Under the pieces are notes generated by a model, which was not told the origin of the DNA, did not search any database, and worked only from the letters and a program-made list of their open reading frames with translations. A stretch of 64,000 nucleotides of DNA. It comes from Streptococcus anginosus subsp. whileyi MAS624. GTDB taxonomy: Bacteria; Bacillota; Bacilli; Lactobacillales; Streptococcaceae. Shown one piece after another: positions 10,622-20,574 of the stretch (position 1 is its first letter; each line of letters opens with the position of its first letter). Location of the stretch: positions 2,024,501-2,088,500 of the forward strand of contig NZ_AP013072.1 in NCBI RefSeq assembly GCF_000478925.1. The letters are read 5' to 3'. A program made the position numbers and the translations under genes.

Positions 10622-12595
10622 TCAGTCTCCTTTTTTTAGTGTTGTCAAGCGTTCTCTTTTTTCAAAAAATAGAAGCAATAGAGCGTACATGGCAGTATCA
10701 ATAAAAAGAATTCCACTTATAATTGAAAAGACAGTCATATTTAGCCAAAATACTATCATTAATGTCACAAATGATATGGCTAGCATAGATAGTAAAAATT
10801 GTGCATGACGTTCCAGAAAAGATTTCCCAAACAAATACCAAATTATAATTTTCTTCCTTTCAACTTCCAGATAAGTCATGATTAAAAAATAATTGATGAT
10901 GGCAAAAATCACACCGCTTGCTACTACACCTACCAGCTTCAAATATAATTGTGATTGTATCATATTCAACTTACGAAGTGCTTCTTCACGACTAGAGATT
11001 AGACCCGCAAAATCTTCTTCTAATCGATGAGTTTTGATATATTTCGCGATAGGAACAGTATCTTTGAATAAATAACGTCCTTGCGATACTTCAGCAACTA
11101 GGACATCTGAATTTTTTCCAAATAATTCAATGGCTCCCACCAAAATGACCGGATTATAAATAGTCGTTTTTGTCAAATCAGATGTGTTAAAATTAAAAAT
11201 TTGTTGATTGGCTTTCGAAACAAGAACCTCTATCTCTCCTTCATAAAGCTTTTTATAGCCGGTCCTGACATTCTGGTGGAAAGTAATGATTTCTCGCATA
11301 ACTTGTATAATTTGCTTTTGCTTAGAGATGAGGTTTTCAGGAACAATTACATAAAACTTATGCTTAGTAAGCTGCCCAATTCGGTCACCTTTTGGAGTAT
11401 AGATTGGCACTTCCTTTAAAAATTGATGATTAACAACCATATAGTTCGAAAAAGGAGGAGTCTTATCTTCTGATTTAAGCATATTAATTTTTTTATACTC
11501 AGCAAAAAGGCCACCTGTTGCTTCACCCAGTGACAAGATATCGGCAATCGCTTTCCGAGACTTTCGGTCTCTTTCTTCACTTTCTGCTTGATTACTATAC
11601 TTTCCAGAAATAAGTGTTGTATTTTCACTAAAAGTGAGTTGTGCATAATTCGGTATTTTTTGCCAAATCGCCAATGTTTTCTCTATTGTTCTTAATGTTT
11701 TCACATCCTTAAAACCTTGAAAAAGTGTCACAGCACACACACTTAAAACAAACACTTTGATTAGTACATTAAAAACCAACAACTTTTTATAGGGTTTCTT
11801 TTCCTTTATTTTTTCTGTAATAGAAGACAGCCCTTTAGCCACAAAAATTGATACAAGGTGACTTAGTTGTAAAAGGAAGAAAACTAAAAGAGCCGCTGTC
11901 ATGAAAAACGGAAGTCCTAAAGGAAAATAGATTGCTGAAAAGAGAAAGTACATAAACAACAGAAGAGCTTCAATCTTTGAAGCGCCAAATAATAGACTAA
12001 AAATATTGCGCCCATGCAATTCAAGAATTCCTATTTTTTTAGAAAGAGACAGGGAAACAAATAAATCAATCAGAAAAATGATAAAGCTAAGAAAGAATAA
12101 TAGAAATCCCAACTCATTAGAAAAAAACTGAGTAAGGATGAGCCTCAGCATATTGCGCTCAATCTCAACCTTTAAGCCCAACTCTTTTAACAATTGAATA
12201 AATTTTTCAGGTATCTCTTTTTTCAAATAATAGATACCTAAAGGGTTTTCAATCGTTAACGAACTACTTTTCTTGAATATAACCTTATCCTTGAGACATG
12301 ACGTATCATAACGATAGGCTCGATTAGATGGAAAATAATAAACATTTTTTTGAGAATGTCCTTTAGGAGATGTTCCGAAAGTAACTTTGTATATCTCAAG
12401 GTTTTGCTCGCGAGAAAATTTCTCTAATTCCTTATAAATTGTTGCTGAAGATTTAACTTTATCCCAATCCACCACCTGAATTGAGGCCTTAGCATGAGGA
12501 ATAGAGAAGTGATAGGTTTCTTTGATAAGCTGACTAAGGTAAAAAAACAACGTGGCTAAAAAAGTAAAAACAACCACCCAATATATTTTTTTCAT
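10622..12595 (-). CDS. Bacteriocin-associated integral membrane protein (DUF1430 type)
   Basis: About 657 residues. An N-terminal membrane segment (IYWVVVFTFLATLFFYLS) is followed by a long outside loop, then a cluster of helices near residues 180-320, a second long loop, and three C-terminal helices (LVGVVASGVIFAIINYFLIM and following). This is the layout of the large membrane partner in lactococcin 972-type loci, resembling MacB/FtsX permeases with a seven-segment core. I place the start at the ATG at 12595 (MKKIYW, after GGAGG). The frame stays open to a TTG at 12661, but that codon lies inside the attenuator hairpin. The short 3-base gap from GGAGG to ATG leaves some doubt about the start. 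Confidence 0.82.
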   Translation of the reverse strand: MKKIYWVVVFTFLATLFFYLSQLIKETYHFSIPHAKASIQVVDWDKVKSSATIYKELEKFSREQNLEIYKVTFGTSPKGHSQKNVYYFPSNRAYRYDTSCLKDKVIFKKSSSLTIENPLGIYYLKKEIPEKFIQLLKELGLKVEIERNMLRLILTQFFSNELGFLLFFLSFIIFLIDLFVSLSLSKKIGILELHGRNIFSLLFGASKIEALLLFMYFLFSAIYFPLGLPFFMTAALLVFFLLQLSHLVSIFVAKGLSSITEKIKEKKPYKKLLVFNVLIKVFVLSVCAVTLFQGFKDVKTLRTIEKTLAIWQKIPNYAQLTFSENTTLISGKYSNQAESEERDRKSRKAIADILSLGEATGGLFAEYKKINMLKSEDKTPPFSNYMVVNHQFLKEVPIYTPKGDRIGQLTKHKFYVIVPENLISKQKQIIQVMREIITFHQNVRTGYKKLYEGEIEVLVSKANQQIFNFNTSDLTKTTIYNPVILVGAIELFGKNSDVLVAEVSQGRYLFKDTVPIAKYIKTHRLEEDFAGLISSREEALRKLNMIQSQLYLKLVGVVASGVIFAIINYFLIMTYLEVERKKIIIWYLFGKSFLERHAQFLLSMLAISFVTLMIVFWLNMTVFSIISGILFIDTAMYALLLLFFEKRERLTTLKKGD

Positions 12596-12622
12596 ACGCC
12601 TCCAAAAATTTTGCCATTCAGT

Positions 12623-12663
12623 ATAAAATTGGTGGAGAAAACCAAACCTTCTCTCCACCAATT
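12623..12663 (-). terminator. Attenuator hairpin between bacteriocin precursor and membrane gene
   Basis: A perfect 12-bp inverted repeat, AATTGGTGGAGA and TCTCCACCAATT, with a 13-nt loop. The minus strand then reads TTATAC, so the T-tract is weak. It should let most transcripts stop after the precursor gene, giving more bacteriocin than transporter, and could also protect the 3' end of the short mRNA. Confidence 0.65.
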
Positions 12664-12702
12664 CTTTTGTATATTACGAATCAACAAACGAACTTTGCAT
12701 AA

Positions 12703-12984
12703 TTAATAATAATGCCAATACGCCCTATTGCCAGATGGTATACGATTAACTTCTGTATAAGCGCTTGAGCGGTTAGAGGCATAAGACTTACTAGTTGTTT
12801 TCCCACAAGCGTATATAACAACATTATTGTTAGTTTTGGGGTGGCTATTCCATCTAGCCCAGACCTTACCAAACCAAAGATGTCCCGTCACTCCACCTGA
12901 AAAACCAAATGTTTCAGCTGCAGCCAAAAGCCCTACTGATAACATTAAAATAACCGCCGTGCGTTGAAATATCTTTTTGAACAT
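12703..12984 (-). CDS. Lactococcin 972 family bacteriocin precursor
   Basis: 93 residues. The N-terminus MFKKIFQRTAVILMLSVGLLAAAETFGF is a Sec-type signal with a cut expected after an Ala near residue 23. The mature part is rich in aromatic, Gly and Asn residues (GGVTGHLWFGKVWARW, TNNNVVIYACGK) and ends in AYWHYY. Lactococcin 972 itself has the same size, Sec export, an N-terminal G..W.. region and a YYNFW-like end. The linked ATPase and large membrane protein support the call. The family acts at the septum on lipid II. One cysteine is present. Target range is unknown. Confidence 0.85.
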   Translation of the reverse strand: MFKKIFQRTAVILMLSVGLLAAAETFGFSGGVTGHLWFGKVWARWNSHPKTNNNVVIYACGKTTSKSYASNRSSAYTEVNRIPSGNRAYWHYY

Positions 12985-13063
12985 GATATTCCTACATATT
13001 ATTTTTTTATTATTTCAGAAGCTTCCTTATAACCTAATGAATAGTAATTTGTAAAAACACTTA

Positions 13064-13079
13064 TTGAAAACGTTTTATC
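13064..13079 (+). promoter_or_regulatory. Half-cre-like palindrome in the bacteriocin 5' leader
   Basis: TTGAAAACGTTTTATC lies just downstream of the bacteriocin -10. Its left half fits the catabolite-repression (cre) consensus fully and its right half fails at three positions. It could be a weak CcpA roadblock site or chance in AT-rich DNA. Confidence 0.25.
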
Positions 13080-13085
13080 GCGTCC

Positions 13086-13115
13086 ATAATACCATAGTTA
13101 TAATTTCTTTGTCAA
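13086..13115 (-). promoter_or_regulatory. Promoter of the lactococcin 972-type operon
   Basis: TTGACA, 18 bp, TATTAT on the minus strand, about 100 bp before the bacteriocin start. The -35 is perfect. The leader between promoter and gene is AT-rich. Confidence 0.65.
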
Positions 13116-13221
13116 TGGAATTTTTCTTTTTTTACACCTTATTTACATTAAGAGAAATAATATTATTTTTATCATAACTATTAGTTTATGGGTTGCATAC
13201 AACAGACTAAAAATTGCATAT

Positions 13222-13263
13222 TTAAAAAGAACACCCCGATTTTAAAAATGAAATGTTCTTTTT
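13222..13263 (-). terminator. pbp1b terminator
   Basis: AAAAAGAACA and TGTTCTTTTT form a 10-bp stem just after the pbp1b stop codon, ending in a T-run on the minus strand. Confidence 0.65.
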
Positions 13264-13271
13264 ACCATTCG

Positions 13272-15608
13272 TTATTTTCCTAAAAGTGCTTCCCAAGCTT
13301 TTTGATAATCACTGTCTGTCCCACCAATTCCAAATTTATAAGTTGTAGTCGGCGCTCCGTTTTTGGCCCAGTAACTTGTGACTGTTTGGCCAGTTGCATT
13401 AATCGTACGGCCATTCACACTGACATTTCCAGATTTTTCACCAGTTGCTTTAAGGACATTTGATTTAATAACGCTAGAATCAAGATTAAACTTATCTTTA
13501 ACACCCCAAATACTTGGATCTGCTTGGTAAATTGCATTCACCAAATGAGCCATGTACTGCGCATTGTTATTGTAACCCGTTAAAGCCGCCATTGAGGCAT
13601 TGTTATCGTGACCAATCCAACCGCCTAATGTTAATTTAGGAGTAGATACCATGAGCCACATATCTCCATTATTGTTAGTTGTACCAGTTTTCCCAATCCA
13701 ATCAGCATTAGCCAAGCCGCTATTGATCTGTGTTAAACGAGATTTGAAAGTCGTTGTAGCACCTGAACTCAGAACTCCACGCATGAGATGTTGCATAATT
13801 GTCGCTGTTGCTTTGGAATAAACTTGAACAGGTTTTGTTTTATGCTCATAGACAACTTTCCCGTCTTTTGCCGTAATCTTTTCAATCATATAGCGCTTTT
13901 GATACGCTCCGTTGTTAGCTAAGGTTTGAAAACCATTCGTGTGTTGGGCAACAGATACTTCAACACCACCTCCCATTGGTAGGCTTTCAATATCATAATT
14001 ATCAATCTGATAACCCATTTTTTCCATATACCCTCGGACATTGACCCCTTTGTCGCGAAGTAATTTATAAGTCCAATACGCAGGAATGTTCCAAGAAGTA
14101 TTTAAAGCTTCCTGTAAATCCATCATCGCTGTTCCACGACTGTCCACATGCATAATGGGATCGCCATTAGAGAAATTTGCTGGATAATTAGACAGCATGC
14201 TGGCACTTCCCATCAGACCTTGGTCAATGGCTATACCATAAGCTAAAATCGGTTTAATCGTTGAACCGGGCGAGCGCTCCGTATCAAAAGCGTGGTTGTT
14301 TTGATTAGAAGCATAATTACGTCCTCCTATAAAACCCAAAACAGCTCCTGTACGATTGTCCATGAGAACGTTTCCGGCTTCAACTGCACCCGTCCCATCA
14401 TCTAATACATTACCAAAATTAGCAACCGCTTTTTGCATAGCATTGTGAACTTTTTTGTTAATCGTTGTAGTAACAGTATAGCCACCATCGCTTAGCTCTT
14501 TTGCTGCTAATTCTTGATAAGCCCTGACTGTTGCATCATCTTTCAATTCCTGTTGTGAAACATTATCCCGACTAATCAAATAATCATACATTGCCTTTTT
14601 CGCTTCTTTCAGAGCAACGTAATATAAGTAATCATGCGAATTTTTTGAAGAGCGATCGGCAGGTAGAAAATCCCGTTTTAAATCATAATCTTTGTACAAT
14701 CGGTATTCATCTTTACTAATCGCACCAGTTCGATACATATTATAAATGACTTTTTTTGCACGATTGAGTCCCAATGTCATGTCTTTAGCACTTTTTCGAC
14801 TACCATCAGCCGTGTAAGGAGAATAGACAATCGGACTTTGTGGCAGCCCAGCAATAAAAGCTGCTTGAGGAACTGTCAATTTGCTGGCAGGAACTCCAAA
14901 AATTCCTTGTGCAGCTTCTTCCACACCAGCAATATTTTGCCCTTTGTTATTTCTCCCAAACGGTGCCACATTCAAATAAGTCGTTAAAATATCGTCTTTG
15001 CTCATGTAGCGTTCTAAAGCCAGCGCATCAATGATTTCTGATGCTTTACGACTAAAGGTTGGAGCATCGCCGACAACTTGTTGCTTGATTAACTGTTGAG
15101 TTAAGGTAGAACCTCCACTTGAGGAACCAATCCCTGCAACAGAGCCTAGCGTCGCCCGCAAAACAGCTTTTGTGACAACCCCATTGTGCTTCCGAAAATT
15201 CTCATCTTCTGTCGCAATGACTGCTTTTTTCACATTGTCAGAAATATCTTTACTCTTAATTGGCACTCGCAACAAATCACTATCAATGGCTGAAATGGAG
15301 CTGCCATCAGCATATTTTAATTCAGAAATGGTTGAAATATCTTGAATTTTTTTGATGAGCTCTTCTTTTTTAGGAGTTTCAACCTTGTCAAAGATTCGTG
15401 CACCATAGCCTAATGCAATGCCTCCACCAAACAAGCAACCTAAAAAAACAAACACAAAAAAGACATTTGATAATAATTTCAGAGTACGAAGGACAGTCCC
15501 GCCAACACTCCAAAGTGTCCAGCTTTCTTTTTCATTTTTGCTAGGACGATTTGTTTGAAAAAATTTCTCAAACAATCGTTTGATCTTTTCAAAAACTTGT
15601 TTACTCAT
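13272..15608 (-). CDS. pbp1b: Penicillin-binding protein 1B, bifunctional transglycosylase/transpeptidase
   Basis: A 778-residue class A PBP that polymerises lipid II into glycan strands and cross-links them. A short cytoplasmic tail is followed by one membrane helix at about residues 44-70. The GT51 domain shows its catalytic glutamate in ATEDENF (E134) and the [12 protein letters not shown] motif. The transpeptidase motifs are STIK (nucleophile S449), SWN (505-507) and KTG (640-642). The C-terminal tail is Gly/Thr-rich and ends LLGK. It is divergent from tyrS and is followed by its own terminator. Length and order match pneumococcal Pbp1b. Confidence 0.94.
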   Translation of the reverse strand: MSKQVFEKIKRLFEKFFQTNRPSKNEKESWTLWSVGGTVLRTLKLLSNVFFVFVFLGCLFGGGIALGYGARIFDKVETPKKEELIKKIQDISTISELKYADGSSISAIDSDLLRVPIKSKDISDNVKKAVIATEDENFRKHNGVVTKAVLRATLGSVAGIGSSSGGSTLTQQLIKQQVVGDAPTFSRKASEIIDALALERYMSKDDILTTYLNVAPFGRNNKGQNIAGVEEAAQGIFGVPASKLTVPQAAFIAGLPQSPIVYSPYTADGSRKSAKDMTLGLNRAKKVIYNMYRTGAISKDEYRLYKDYDLKRDFLPADRSSKNSHDYLYYVALKEAKKAMYDYLISRDNVSQQELKDDATVRAYQELAAKELSDGGYTVTTTINKKVHNAMQKAVANFGNVLDDGTGAVEAGNVLMDNRTGAVLGFIGGRNYASNQNNHAFDTERSPGSTIKPILAYGIAIDQGLMGSASMLSNYPANFSNGDPIMHVDSRGTAMMDLQEALNTSWNIPAYWTYKLLRDKGVNVRGYMEKMGYQIDNYDIESLPMGGGVEVSVAQHTNGFQTLANNGAYQKRYMIEKITAKDGKVVYEHKTKPVQVYSKATATIMQHLMRGVLSSGATTTFKSRLTQINSGLANADWIGKTGTTNNNGDMWLMVSTPKLTLGGWIGHDNNASMAALTGYNNNAQYMAHLVNAIYQADPSIWGVKDKFNLDSSVIKSNVLKATGEKSGNVSVNGRTINATGQTVTSYWAKNGAPTTTYKFGIGGTDSDYQKAWEALLGK

Positions 15609-15634
15609 TCTTTCTCCTTGAACTTTCTCTGCCT

Positions 15635-15664
15635 ATTATAGCAAATTTATGAAACTTCTGACAA
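15635..15664 (-). promoter_or_regulatory. pbp1b promoter
   Basis: TTGTCA, 18 bp, TATAAT on the minus strand with a TGC extension of the -10. It lies 30 bp before the gene start. Confidence 0.65.
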
Positions 15665-15744
15665 CAGGAAAGGCAATCCTTGGCTAGAATCATTGTTTTT
15701 TTAAAATTATTTTTGCAATTTTACTACCTTCTAATGGCTGTTTG

Positions 15745-15753
15745 TGATACAAT
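15745..15753 (+). promoter_or_regulatory. tyrS promoter (extended -10)
   Basis: TGATACAAT, 38 bp before the tyrS ATG. The -35 region is poor. The leader is too short for a T-box, and none of the T-box conserved strings is present. Confidence 0.5.
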
Positions 15754-15791
15754 GTTACAATAACTAGAAATTTTATAAAGGAGAGACAGAT

Positions 15792-17048
15792 ATGCACATT
15801 TTTGATGAGCTAAAAGAACGCGGTTTGGTTTTTCAAACAACTGATGAAGAAGCATTGCGCAAAGCCTTAGCGGAAGGAAATGTTAGTTTTTATTCTGGCT
15901 ATGATCCAACAGCTGACAGCCTGCACCTCGGTCATCTTGTACCAATCCTTGTCATGAAACATTTACAGTTGGCAGGTCACAAACCCTACGCTCTCGTCGG
16001 CGGTGCAACTGGCTTAATTGGCGATCCATCATTTAAAGATACAGAGCGGAGTTTACAAACAAAAGACACAGTTGAGGGCTGGGTACGGAGCATTCAAGCG
16101 CAAGTATCGCGTTTTCTTGATTTTGAAAATGGCGACAACAAGGCTGAAATGGTCAACAACTACGACTGGTTCTCTGATATTAGTTTTATTGACTTTCTAC
16201 GCGATGTCGGAAAATATTTCACCGTCAACTACATGATGAGTAAAGAATCCGTAAAAAAACGGATTGAAACAGGGATTTCTTATACCGAATTTGCTTACCA
16301 AATCATGCAAGGCTATGACTTTTTTGAGTTAAATCGGCAATACGGTGTCACTTTGCAAATCGGTGGTTCTGACCAATGGGGCAATATGACTGCTGGTACT
16401 GAATTGCTTCGTCGGAAGGCAGACAAAACAGCTCATGTCATTACAGTGCCTCTAATCACAGACGCAACTGGCAAGAAATTTGGGAAGTCAGAAGGCAACG
16501 CTGTATGGCTCAATGCCGATAAGACCAGTCCTTACGAAATGTACCAATTCTGGATGAATGTCATGGACGCTGATGCCGTTCGTTTCCTTAAAATTTTCAC
16601 TCTTCTTCCGCTTGATGAAATCGAAGAAATCGGGAAACAATTTGAAGCAGCTCCACATGAGCGTTTGGCACAAAAAATCTTAGCACGGAAAGTCGTTACA
16701 CTCGTGCACGGTGAAAAAGCTTACAAAGAAGCACTCAACATCACCGAGCAACTTTTTGCCGGAAATATCAAAAATCTTTCTGTCAAAGAGCTTAAACAAG
16801 GTCTCCGTGGTGTGCCAAATTATCAAGTGAAAGCAGATGACAATCTCAATATCGTGGAACTTTTGGTAACGGCTGGCGTTGTCAACTCTAAACGCCAAGC
16901 GCGTGAAGATGTCCAAAACGGTGCTATTTATGTCAATGGCGAGCGCATTCAAAGCCTTGACTACACATTAACGGACGCTGACAAATTGGAAAATGAACTA
17001 ACTGTTATTCGTCGTGGTAAGAAAAAATATTTTGTTTTGACTTACTAA
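15792..17048 (+). CDS. tyrS: Tyrosyl-tRNA synthetase
   Basis: Class I aminoacyl-tRNA synthetase, 418 residues, which charges tRNA-Tyr. The HIGH motif is HLGH at residues 45-48. The KMSKS motif appears as KFGKS at 229-233, the normal form in this family. Tyrosine-pocket residues are in [12 protein letters not shown] and GGSDQWGN. The C-terminal S4 RNA-binding domain starts near residue 345 ([23 protein letters not shown]). GGAGAGA precedes the ATG. It stands alone, ends in a terminator and is divergent from pbp1b, as in other streptococci. Confidence 0.97.
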   Translation: MHIFDELKERGLVFQTTDEEALRKALAEGNVSFYSGYDPTADSLHLGHLVPILVMKHLQLAGHKPYALVGGATGLIGDPSFKDTERSLQTKDTVEGWVRSIQAQVSRFLDFENGDNKAEMVNNYDWFSDISFIDFLRDVGKYFTVNYMMSKESVKKRIETGISYTEFAYQIMQGYDFFELNRQYGVTLQIGGSDQWGNMTAGTELLRRKADKTAHVITVPLITDATGKKFGKSEGNAVWLNADKTSPYEMYQFWMNVMDADAVRFLKIFTLLPLDEIEEIGKQFEAAPHERLAQKILARKVVTLVHGEKAYKEALNITEQLFAGNIKNLSVKELKQGLRGVPNYQVKADDNLNIVELLVTAGVVNSKRQAREDVQNGAIYVNGERIQSLDYTLTDADKLENELTVIRRGKKKYFVLTY

Positions 17049-17103
17049 ATAGGAAAGAGAGCAATCAACTACTACATCGTTGGTTTATTGCGCTATATAC
17101 TTT

Positions 17104-17136
17104 GAAGCTGGAGACTTTTCGCTCCAGCTTCTTTTC
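17104..17136 (+). terminator. tyrS terminator
   Basis: GAAGCTGGAG and CTCCAGCTTC form a perfect 10-bp stem with an 8-nt loop, followed by TTTTC. Confidence 0.8.
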
Positions 17137-17233
17137 ATTCTCACTTAGCAAAAAGCATATTACCATAGTGCTTGTTTTAGCTCCAACCGCTTTAAAAGTG
17201 TGGTTCATTTTAAAATTCCCTTTCTTTATCTAC

Positions 17234-17262
17234 TTGTCAAAGCATTCCTCACATGTTACACT
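17234..17262 (+). promoter_or_regulatory. Promoter of the rlmA-type gene
   Basis: TTGTCA, 17 bp, TACACT, ending 30 bp before the ATG at 17293. Confidence 0.6.
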
Positions 17263-17292
17263 AGACACAGAAATTGATGAAAGAGAAAACGC

Positions 17293-18129
17293 ATGAAACC
17301 CAAACTTAAACGCTTTGAAACGGCTAAGCTTTTTTCTTGCCCTTTTTGTCAGCAAGCCTTGTTTTTATCAGAAAATAGTCTCAAATGCAAAAATAAGCAT
17401 TCCTTCGACTTGGCAAAGTTTGGCTATGTCAACTTGGCTCCACAGGTGAAGCAATCAAAAGACTACGATAAATCCAACTTTCAAAATCGACAATTGATTC
17501 TCGAAGCAGGATTTTACCAGCCAATTTTGAAGAAATTACTAGAAATTTTATCATCTTTACCACAACATGGTAATCTGCTGGACATTGGTTGCGGAGAAGG
17601 CTATTATGCTCGAAATTTGCAAGCACAATTACCAGATAAACATATCTATGCATTCGATTTGTCAAAAGAGTCTATTCAACTAGCAGCCAAAAGCGACCAC
17701 AGCCTGACGGTAAATTGGTTTGTTGGAGATCTGGCGCACATCCCTATTCAAGATGCTAGCATGGATATGATTTTAGACATCTTCTCTCCTGCCAATTACC
17801 AAGAATTTCAGCGCGTCTTGCAGAAAAACGGCTTGCTCATTAAGGTGATTCCTAGCAGCCAACACTTGCAAGAAATTCGTGGTATCGTTGCCGAGCAATT
17901 AACCAACACAAATTATTCCAACCACAAAATCATTGAGCATTTTGAGGAAGCCTTTACCATTACGAATTCTTATGACGTTGCAGCTACTTTCAGCTTGAGA
18001 GAAAACGAGAAAGCGGCACTTCTTCACATGACACCGCTTCTTTTTAATATTGACATTGATAAAATAGATTGGTCACCATTAACTGGCATCACGATTGCTG
18101 CAAAGATTTTAGTTGGTCAACAGAAATAA
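17293..18129 (+). CDS. rlmA: 23S rRNA (guanine-N1)-methyltransferase, RlmA(II) type
   Basis: 278 residues. The N-terminal zinc finger is visible as CPFC near residue 16 and CKNKHSFD near residue 34, followed by GYVNLAP. The SAM-binding fold has LLDIGCGEGYYAR near residue 98 and the acidic residue in IYAFDLSKESI. The Gram-positive RlmA(II) type methylates G748 of 23S rRNA in the peptide exit tunnel, where it can affect telithromycin and tylosin binding. RlmA(I), acting on G745, is the Gram-negative form. The choice of G748 comes from phylogeny, not from a visible residue. It is a single-gene unit and shares a two-way terminator with the rhomboid operon. Confidence 0.88.
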   Translation: MKPKLKRFETAKLFSCPFCQQALFLSENSLKCKNKHSFDLAKFGYVNLAPQVKQSKDYDKSNFQNRQLILEAGFYQPILKKLLEILSSLPQHGNLLDIGCGEGYYARNLQAQLPDKHIYAFDLSKESIQLAAKSDHSLTVNWFVGDLAHIPIQDASMDMILDIFSPANYQEFQRVLQKNGLLIKVIPSSQHLQEIRGIVAEQLTNTNYSNHKIIEHFEEAFTITNSYDVAATFSLRENEKAALLHMTPLLFNIDIDKIDWSPLTGITIAAKILVGQQK

Positions 18130-18132
18130 AGC

Positions 18133-18189
18133 AAAAAGAGGTGAAAACAGATTGCTGCGAGATACAGCAGTCTATTCAACCTCTTTTTA
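18133..18189. terminator. Bidirectional terminator
   Basis: AAAAAGAGGTGAA and TTCAACCTCTTTTT close a long stem with an inner CTG/CAG stem. A-run and T-run on both sides let it serve the rlmA-type gene (plus) and the rhomboid operon (minus). It overlaps the rhomboid stop codon. Confidence 0.75.
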
Positions 18190-18867
18190 TATGCCTCGAT
18201 TAAAAGCTAACCAAATCATTCCCAAAGCTAAAACAATATAAGCAATCAACGCCAATAACCGTTGCCCCACTTGATAAGCTCTTCTTTCCCCACGGACTGG
18301 AAAAATAACCGCACACAAAGCGCCTCCGACTGCACCACCTAAGTGTCCTGCCAGACTAATTCCCGGTGTCAAACTCAATACCAAATTCATAACTAGAAGA
18401 ACTAAGTATGACTGGCCGAGTTGCTGAATGTAAGGATTTCGCACCGCGTAGCGCAAAGTAATAATAGCACCAAAAATCCCAAACAAAGATGTAGAGGCAC
18501 CTGCTGCCACAGCACTTGGAGTGAAAAAAAAGACAAAGACATTTCCTAAAATACCAGACATCAAGTACAGAAACAGAAAATTCCACGAGCCAAAAATATC
18601 CTCAGCTTGTCGTCCGATAAAATACAGCGTAATCATATTCATCACAAAATGCTCCAAGCCGATATGAACAAAAATCGCCGATACCAAGCGCCAAATCTGA
18701 CTTGGAAAATATTGAATCGTTCGACCATTCATTGCCCCAAATTCATAAATCGTTTGGGTGCTAGCATAATTAAAGCCACGCAACAGGAACATTGCTAGGA
18801 AAACTCCTGTCGTGATAAGCAACAATAAGTTCGTTACTGGATAACGTTTATCATAAATTTTATTCAC
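18187..18867 (-). CDS. Rhomboid family intramembrane serine protease
   Basis: 226 residues, with about six membrane helices. The catalytic serine is S125 in GASTSLFG and the catalytic histidine is H175 in AGHLGG. The conserved H..N pair is in HIGLEHFVMNM near residues 68-78. A seventh helix near the C-terminus (LLALIAYIVLALGMIWLAF) is typical of the larger forms. Rhomboids cut membrane proteins within the bilayer. The streptococcal substrate is not known from the sequence. Its start overlaps the end of fthC by 8 bp, so the two are translated together. Confidence 0.92.
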   Translation of the reverse strand: MNKIYDKRYPVTNLLLLITTGVFLAMFLLRGFNYASTQTIYEFGAMNGRTIQYFPSQIWRLVSAIFVHIGLEHFVMNMITLYFIGRQAEDIFGSWNFLFLYLMSGILGNVFVFFFTPSAVAAGASTSLFGIFGAIITLRYAVRNPYIQQLGQSYLVLLVMNLVLSLTPGISLAGHLGGAVGGALCAVIFPVRGERRAYQVGQRLLALIAYIVLALGMIWLAFNRGI

Positions 18868-19387
18868 AAATCAATACCTTCTGAACGGGAATATCACAAT
18901 CATCTGGTTGAAAATCAACTAACTGGTAAAGATAAATTGTACTTACTGTCATCCCTTTAAAATCAGCCAAATAGCGGTCATAATAGCCACCTCCATAGCC
19001 AATACGATAGCCTTTTTTGTTAAAAGCAACACCTGGAACATGTATCAAATCAATATGAGATTTTTCCACCGCTCGTTCACTTCTTGGTTCCCAGATACCA
19101 AAAACAGTCAATTCCAAGTCATTTGGATTATAATCTACAAAAGTCATGCGCCCTTGGGGATAAGTCTTAGGGACCAAAACCCGCTTGCCATCTGCTTGAG
19201 CCTGCCTGATGAAAATCCTTGTATCAAACTCGTGTGGCAAAGATAAATAAGTAGCAACTGTTCTAGCTTGTTGATAAGCAGAAGATTCCAGCAAGTACTG
19301 AGTGAGCAAAGCATCTCTCTGCTGTTTTACTATCAATTCCTGCTCTTTCATTTTTCTGACTATAGTTTTGCGCAAATCTGCCTTCAT
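18860..19387 (-). CDS. fthC: 5-formyltetrahydrofolate cyclo-ligase
   Basis: 175 residues. The enzyme turns 5-formyl-THF into 5,10-methenyl-THF using ATP. The family core GYRIGYGGGYYDRYL is at about residues 130-145, and the N-terminal lysine/arginine-rich helix (LRKTIVRKMKEQ) is present. AGGAGAAG sits 3 bases before the ATG. It is third in the dapH-dapL-fthC-rhomboid operon, 44 bp after dapL. Confidence 0.93.
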   Translation of the reverse strand: MKADLRKTIVRKMKEQELIVKQQRDALLTQYLLESSAYQQARTVATYLSLPHEFDTRIFIRQAQADGKRVLVPKTYPQGRMTFVDYNPNDLELTVFGIWEPRSERAVEKSHIDLIHVPGVAFNKKGYRIGYGGGYYDRYLADFKGMTVSTIYLYQLVDFQPDDCDIPVQKVLICE

Positions 19388-19431
19388 TTATCTTCTCCTC
19401 AATCAGAAACATTATCAACATTCTCAGCCCA

Positions 19432-20562
19432 TTATTCATTAACTTTTGCACTTAAAAACTTCCCAAATTTTTCAATAGCAAAAGGCAGGGCTGCTTCATC
19501 TGGCGCCATTTTGGGATGATGAAGTGCGTAAGGACTATCAATTCCCAGCCAGAACATCACACCCTTGACTTTACTGAGCAGATAGCCAAAGTCCTCACCG
19601 GTCATTGCGGGTGAAATATCAATCATGTGCACGCCATTCTCTTTTGGGAAAAAATTCATACATTCAGCAGCCAGTTCAGAATCGTTTTCCACAGGAAGAT
19701 AACCGCCTTGTTTCAACTCCAACTCAAGCTCTACACCAAAAGACTGCGCTACTCCTTCAGCGATTTCCCGCAGGCGTTTTTGAGTGAGCAAATTCATCTC
19801 CTGCGTCAATGTTCGAATGGTTCCGTGCAGAAAGGCAGTTTCAGCAATCACATTATTCGTTGTTCCAGCATGGAATTCACCAAAGGTGACGACAGCTCCT
19901 TCAATCGGATCTACATTGCGACTCACAATGGTCTGAACCTGAGTGATAAAATAGCTAGCTGCTACCAAAGCGTCATTAGCATTATGTGGAAATGCAGCAT
20001 GACCACCCTTGCCCTTAAAAGTTAATTTAACTTCACAAGTCCCTGCAAAAAGTGTACTAGTATTCGTAGCAATATCTCCTACCTTGAGGTCAGGCCGCAC
20101 ATGAAGCCCATAAAATTCATCTGGCAACCAGTCACCAAAGGCTTCGTCCTCATACATCAGCATGCCCCCAGCTTCATTTTCCTCAGCTGGTTGGAAAAGA
20201 AAAAGTAGATTATTCTTAGGCTGCTCAGTAGTTAGTTGCTCCAACAAACCCAGAGCGATTGTCATGTGCATATCATGCCCACAGGCATGCATACGTCCCT
20301 CATGTTGACTAGCAAAGGCAAACCCTGTCTCCTCAACAATCGGCAAACCGTCAATATCTGTCCGCCAGCCAATCGTCTTAGCAGGTGTACTGCCTTTGAC
20401 AAAGACCAAAATTCCCGTACGCCAAGTCCGAATCTCAACGAAATCCAAGCCAGCAGTCAACTCATCAATTATTCTCATCAGATAGGCATGAGTCTTATAC
20501 TCTTCCAGTCCAATTTCCGGAATTTGATGCAAGTATCGGCGAATTTTTTGATAATCAATCAT
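19432..20562 (-). CDS. dapL: N-acetyldiaminopimelate deacetylase (M20 family)
   Basis: 376 residues. It removes the acetyl group from N-acetyl-LL-diaminopimelate in the acetylase branch of lysine/DAP synthesis. The M20 metal site shows HACGHDMH near residue 94, PAEENEAGG near 125 and the late histidine in [10 protein letters not shown] near 355. The dimerisation (lid) domain lies between them. M20 proteins are hard to tell apart by sequence, but its position 12 bp behind the acetyltransferase dapH makes this function the likely one. Confidence 0.9.
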   Translation of the reverse strand: MIDYQKIRRYLHQIPEIGLEEYKTHAYLMRIIDELTAGLDFVEIRTWRTGILVFVKGSTPAKTIGWRTDIDGLPIVEETGFAFASQHEGRMHACGHDMHMTIALGLLEQLTTEQPKNNLLFLFQPAEENEAGGMLMYEDEAFGDWLPDEFYGLHVRPDLKVGDIATNTSTLFAGTCEVKLTFKGKGGHAAFPHNANDALVAASYFITQVQTIVSRNVDPIEGAVVTFGEFHAGTTNNVIAETAFLHGTIRTLTQEMNLLTQKRLREIAEGVAQSFGVELELELKQGGYLPVENDSELAAECMNFFPKENGVHMIDISPAMTGEDFGYLLSKVKGVMFWLGIDSPYALHHPKMAPDEAALPFAIEKFGKFLSAKVNE

Positions 20563-20574
20563 ACATTTCCCTCT

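Noticed and set aside
12596..12661. Upstream extension (TTG start) of the lcn972-associated membrane protein
   Set aside because: The extension is encoded by the attenuator hairpin and reads unlike the family N-terminus. The ATG at 12595 is preferred.
13064..13079. Full cre site at the bacteriocin promoter
   Set aside because: Only the left half fits. It is kept as a weak site, not as a finding.
15609..15791. T-box riboswitch in front of tyrS
   Set aside because: The leader from the -10 to the ATG is only about 38 nt and lacks the conserved T-box strings.
17102..17296. 64-codon frame between tyrS and the rlmA-type gene
   Set aside because: It begins inside the tyrS terminator and runs through the next promoter. 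No ribosome site.
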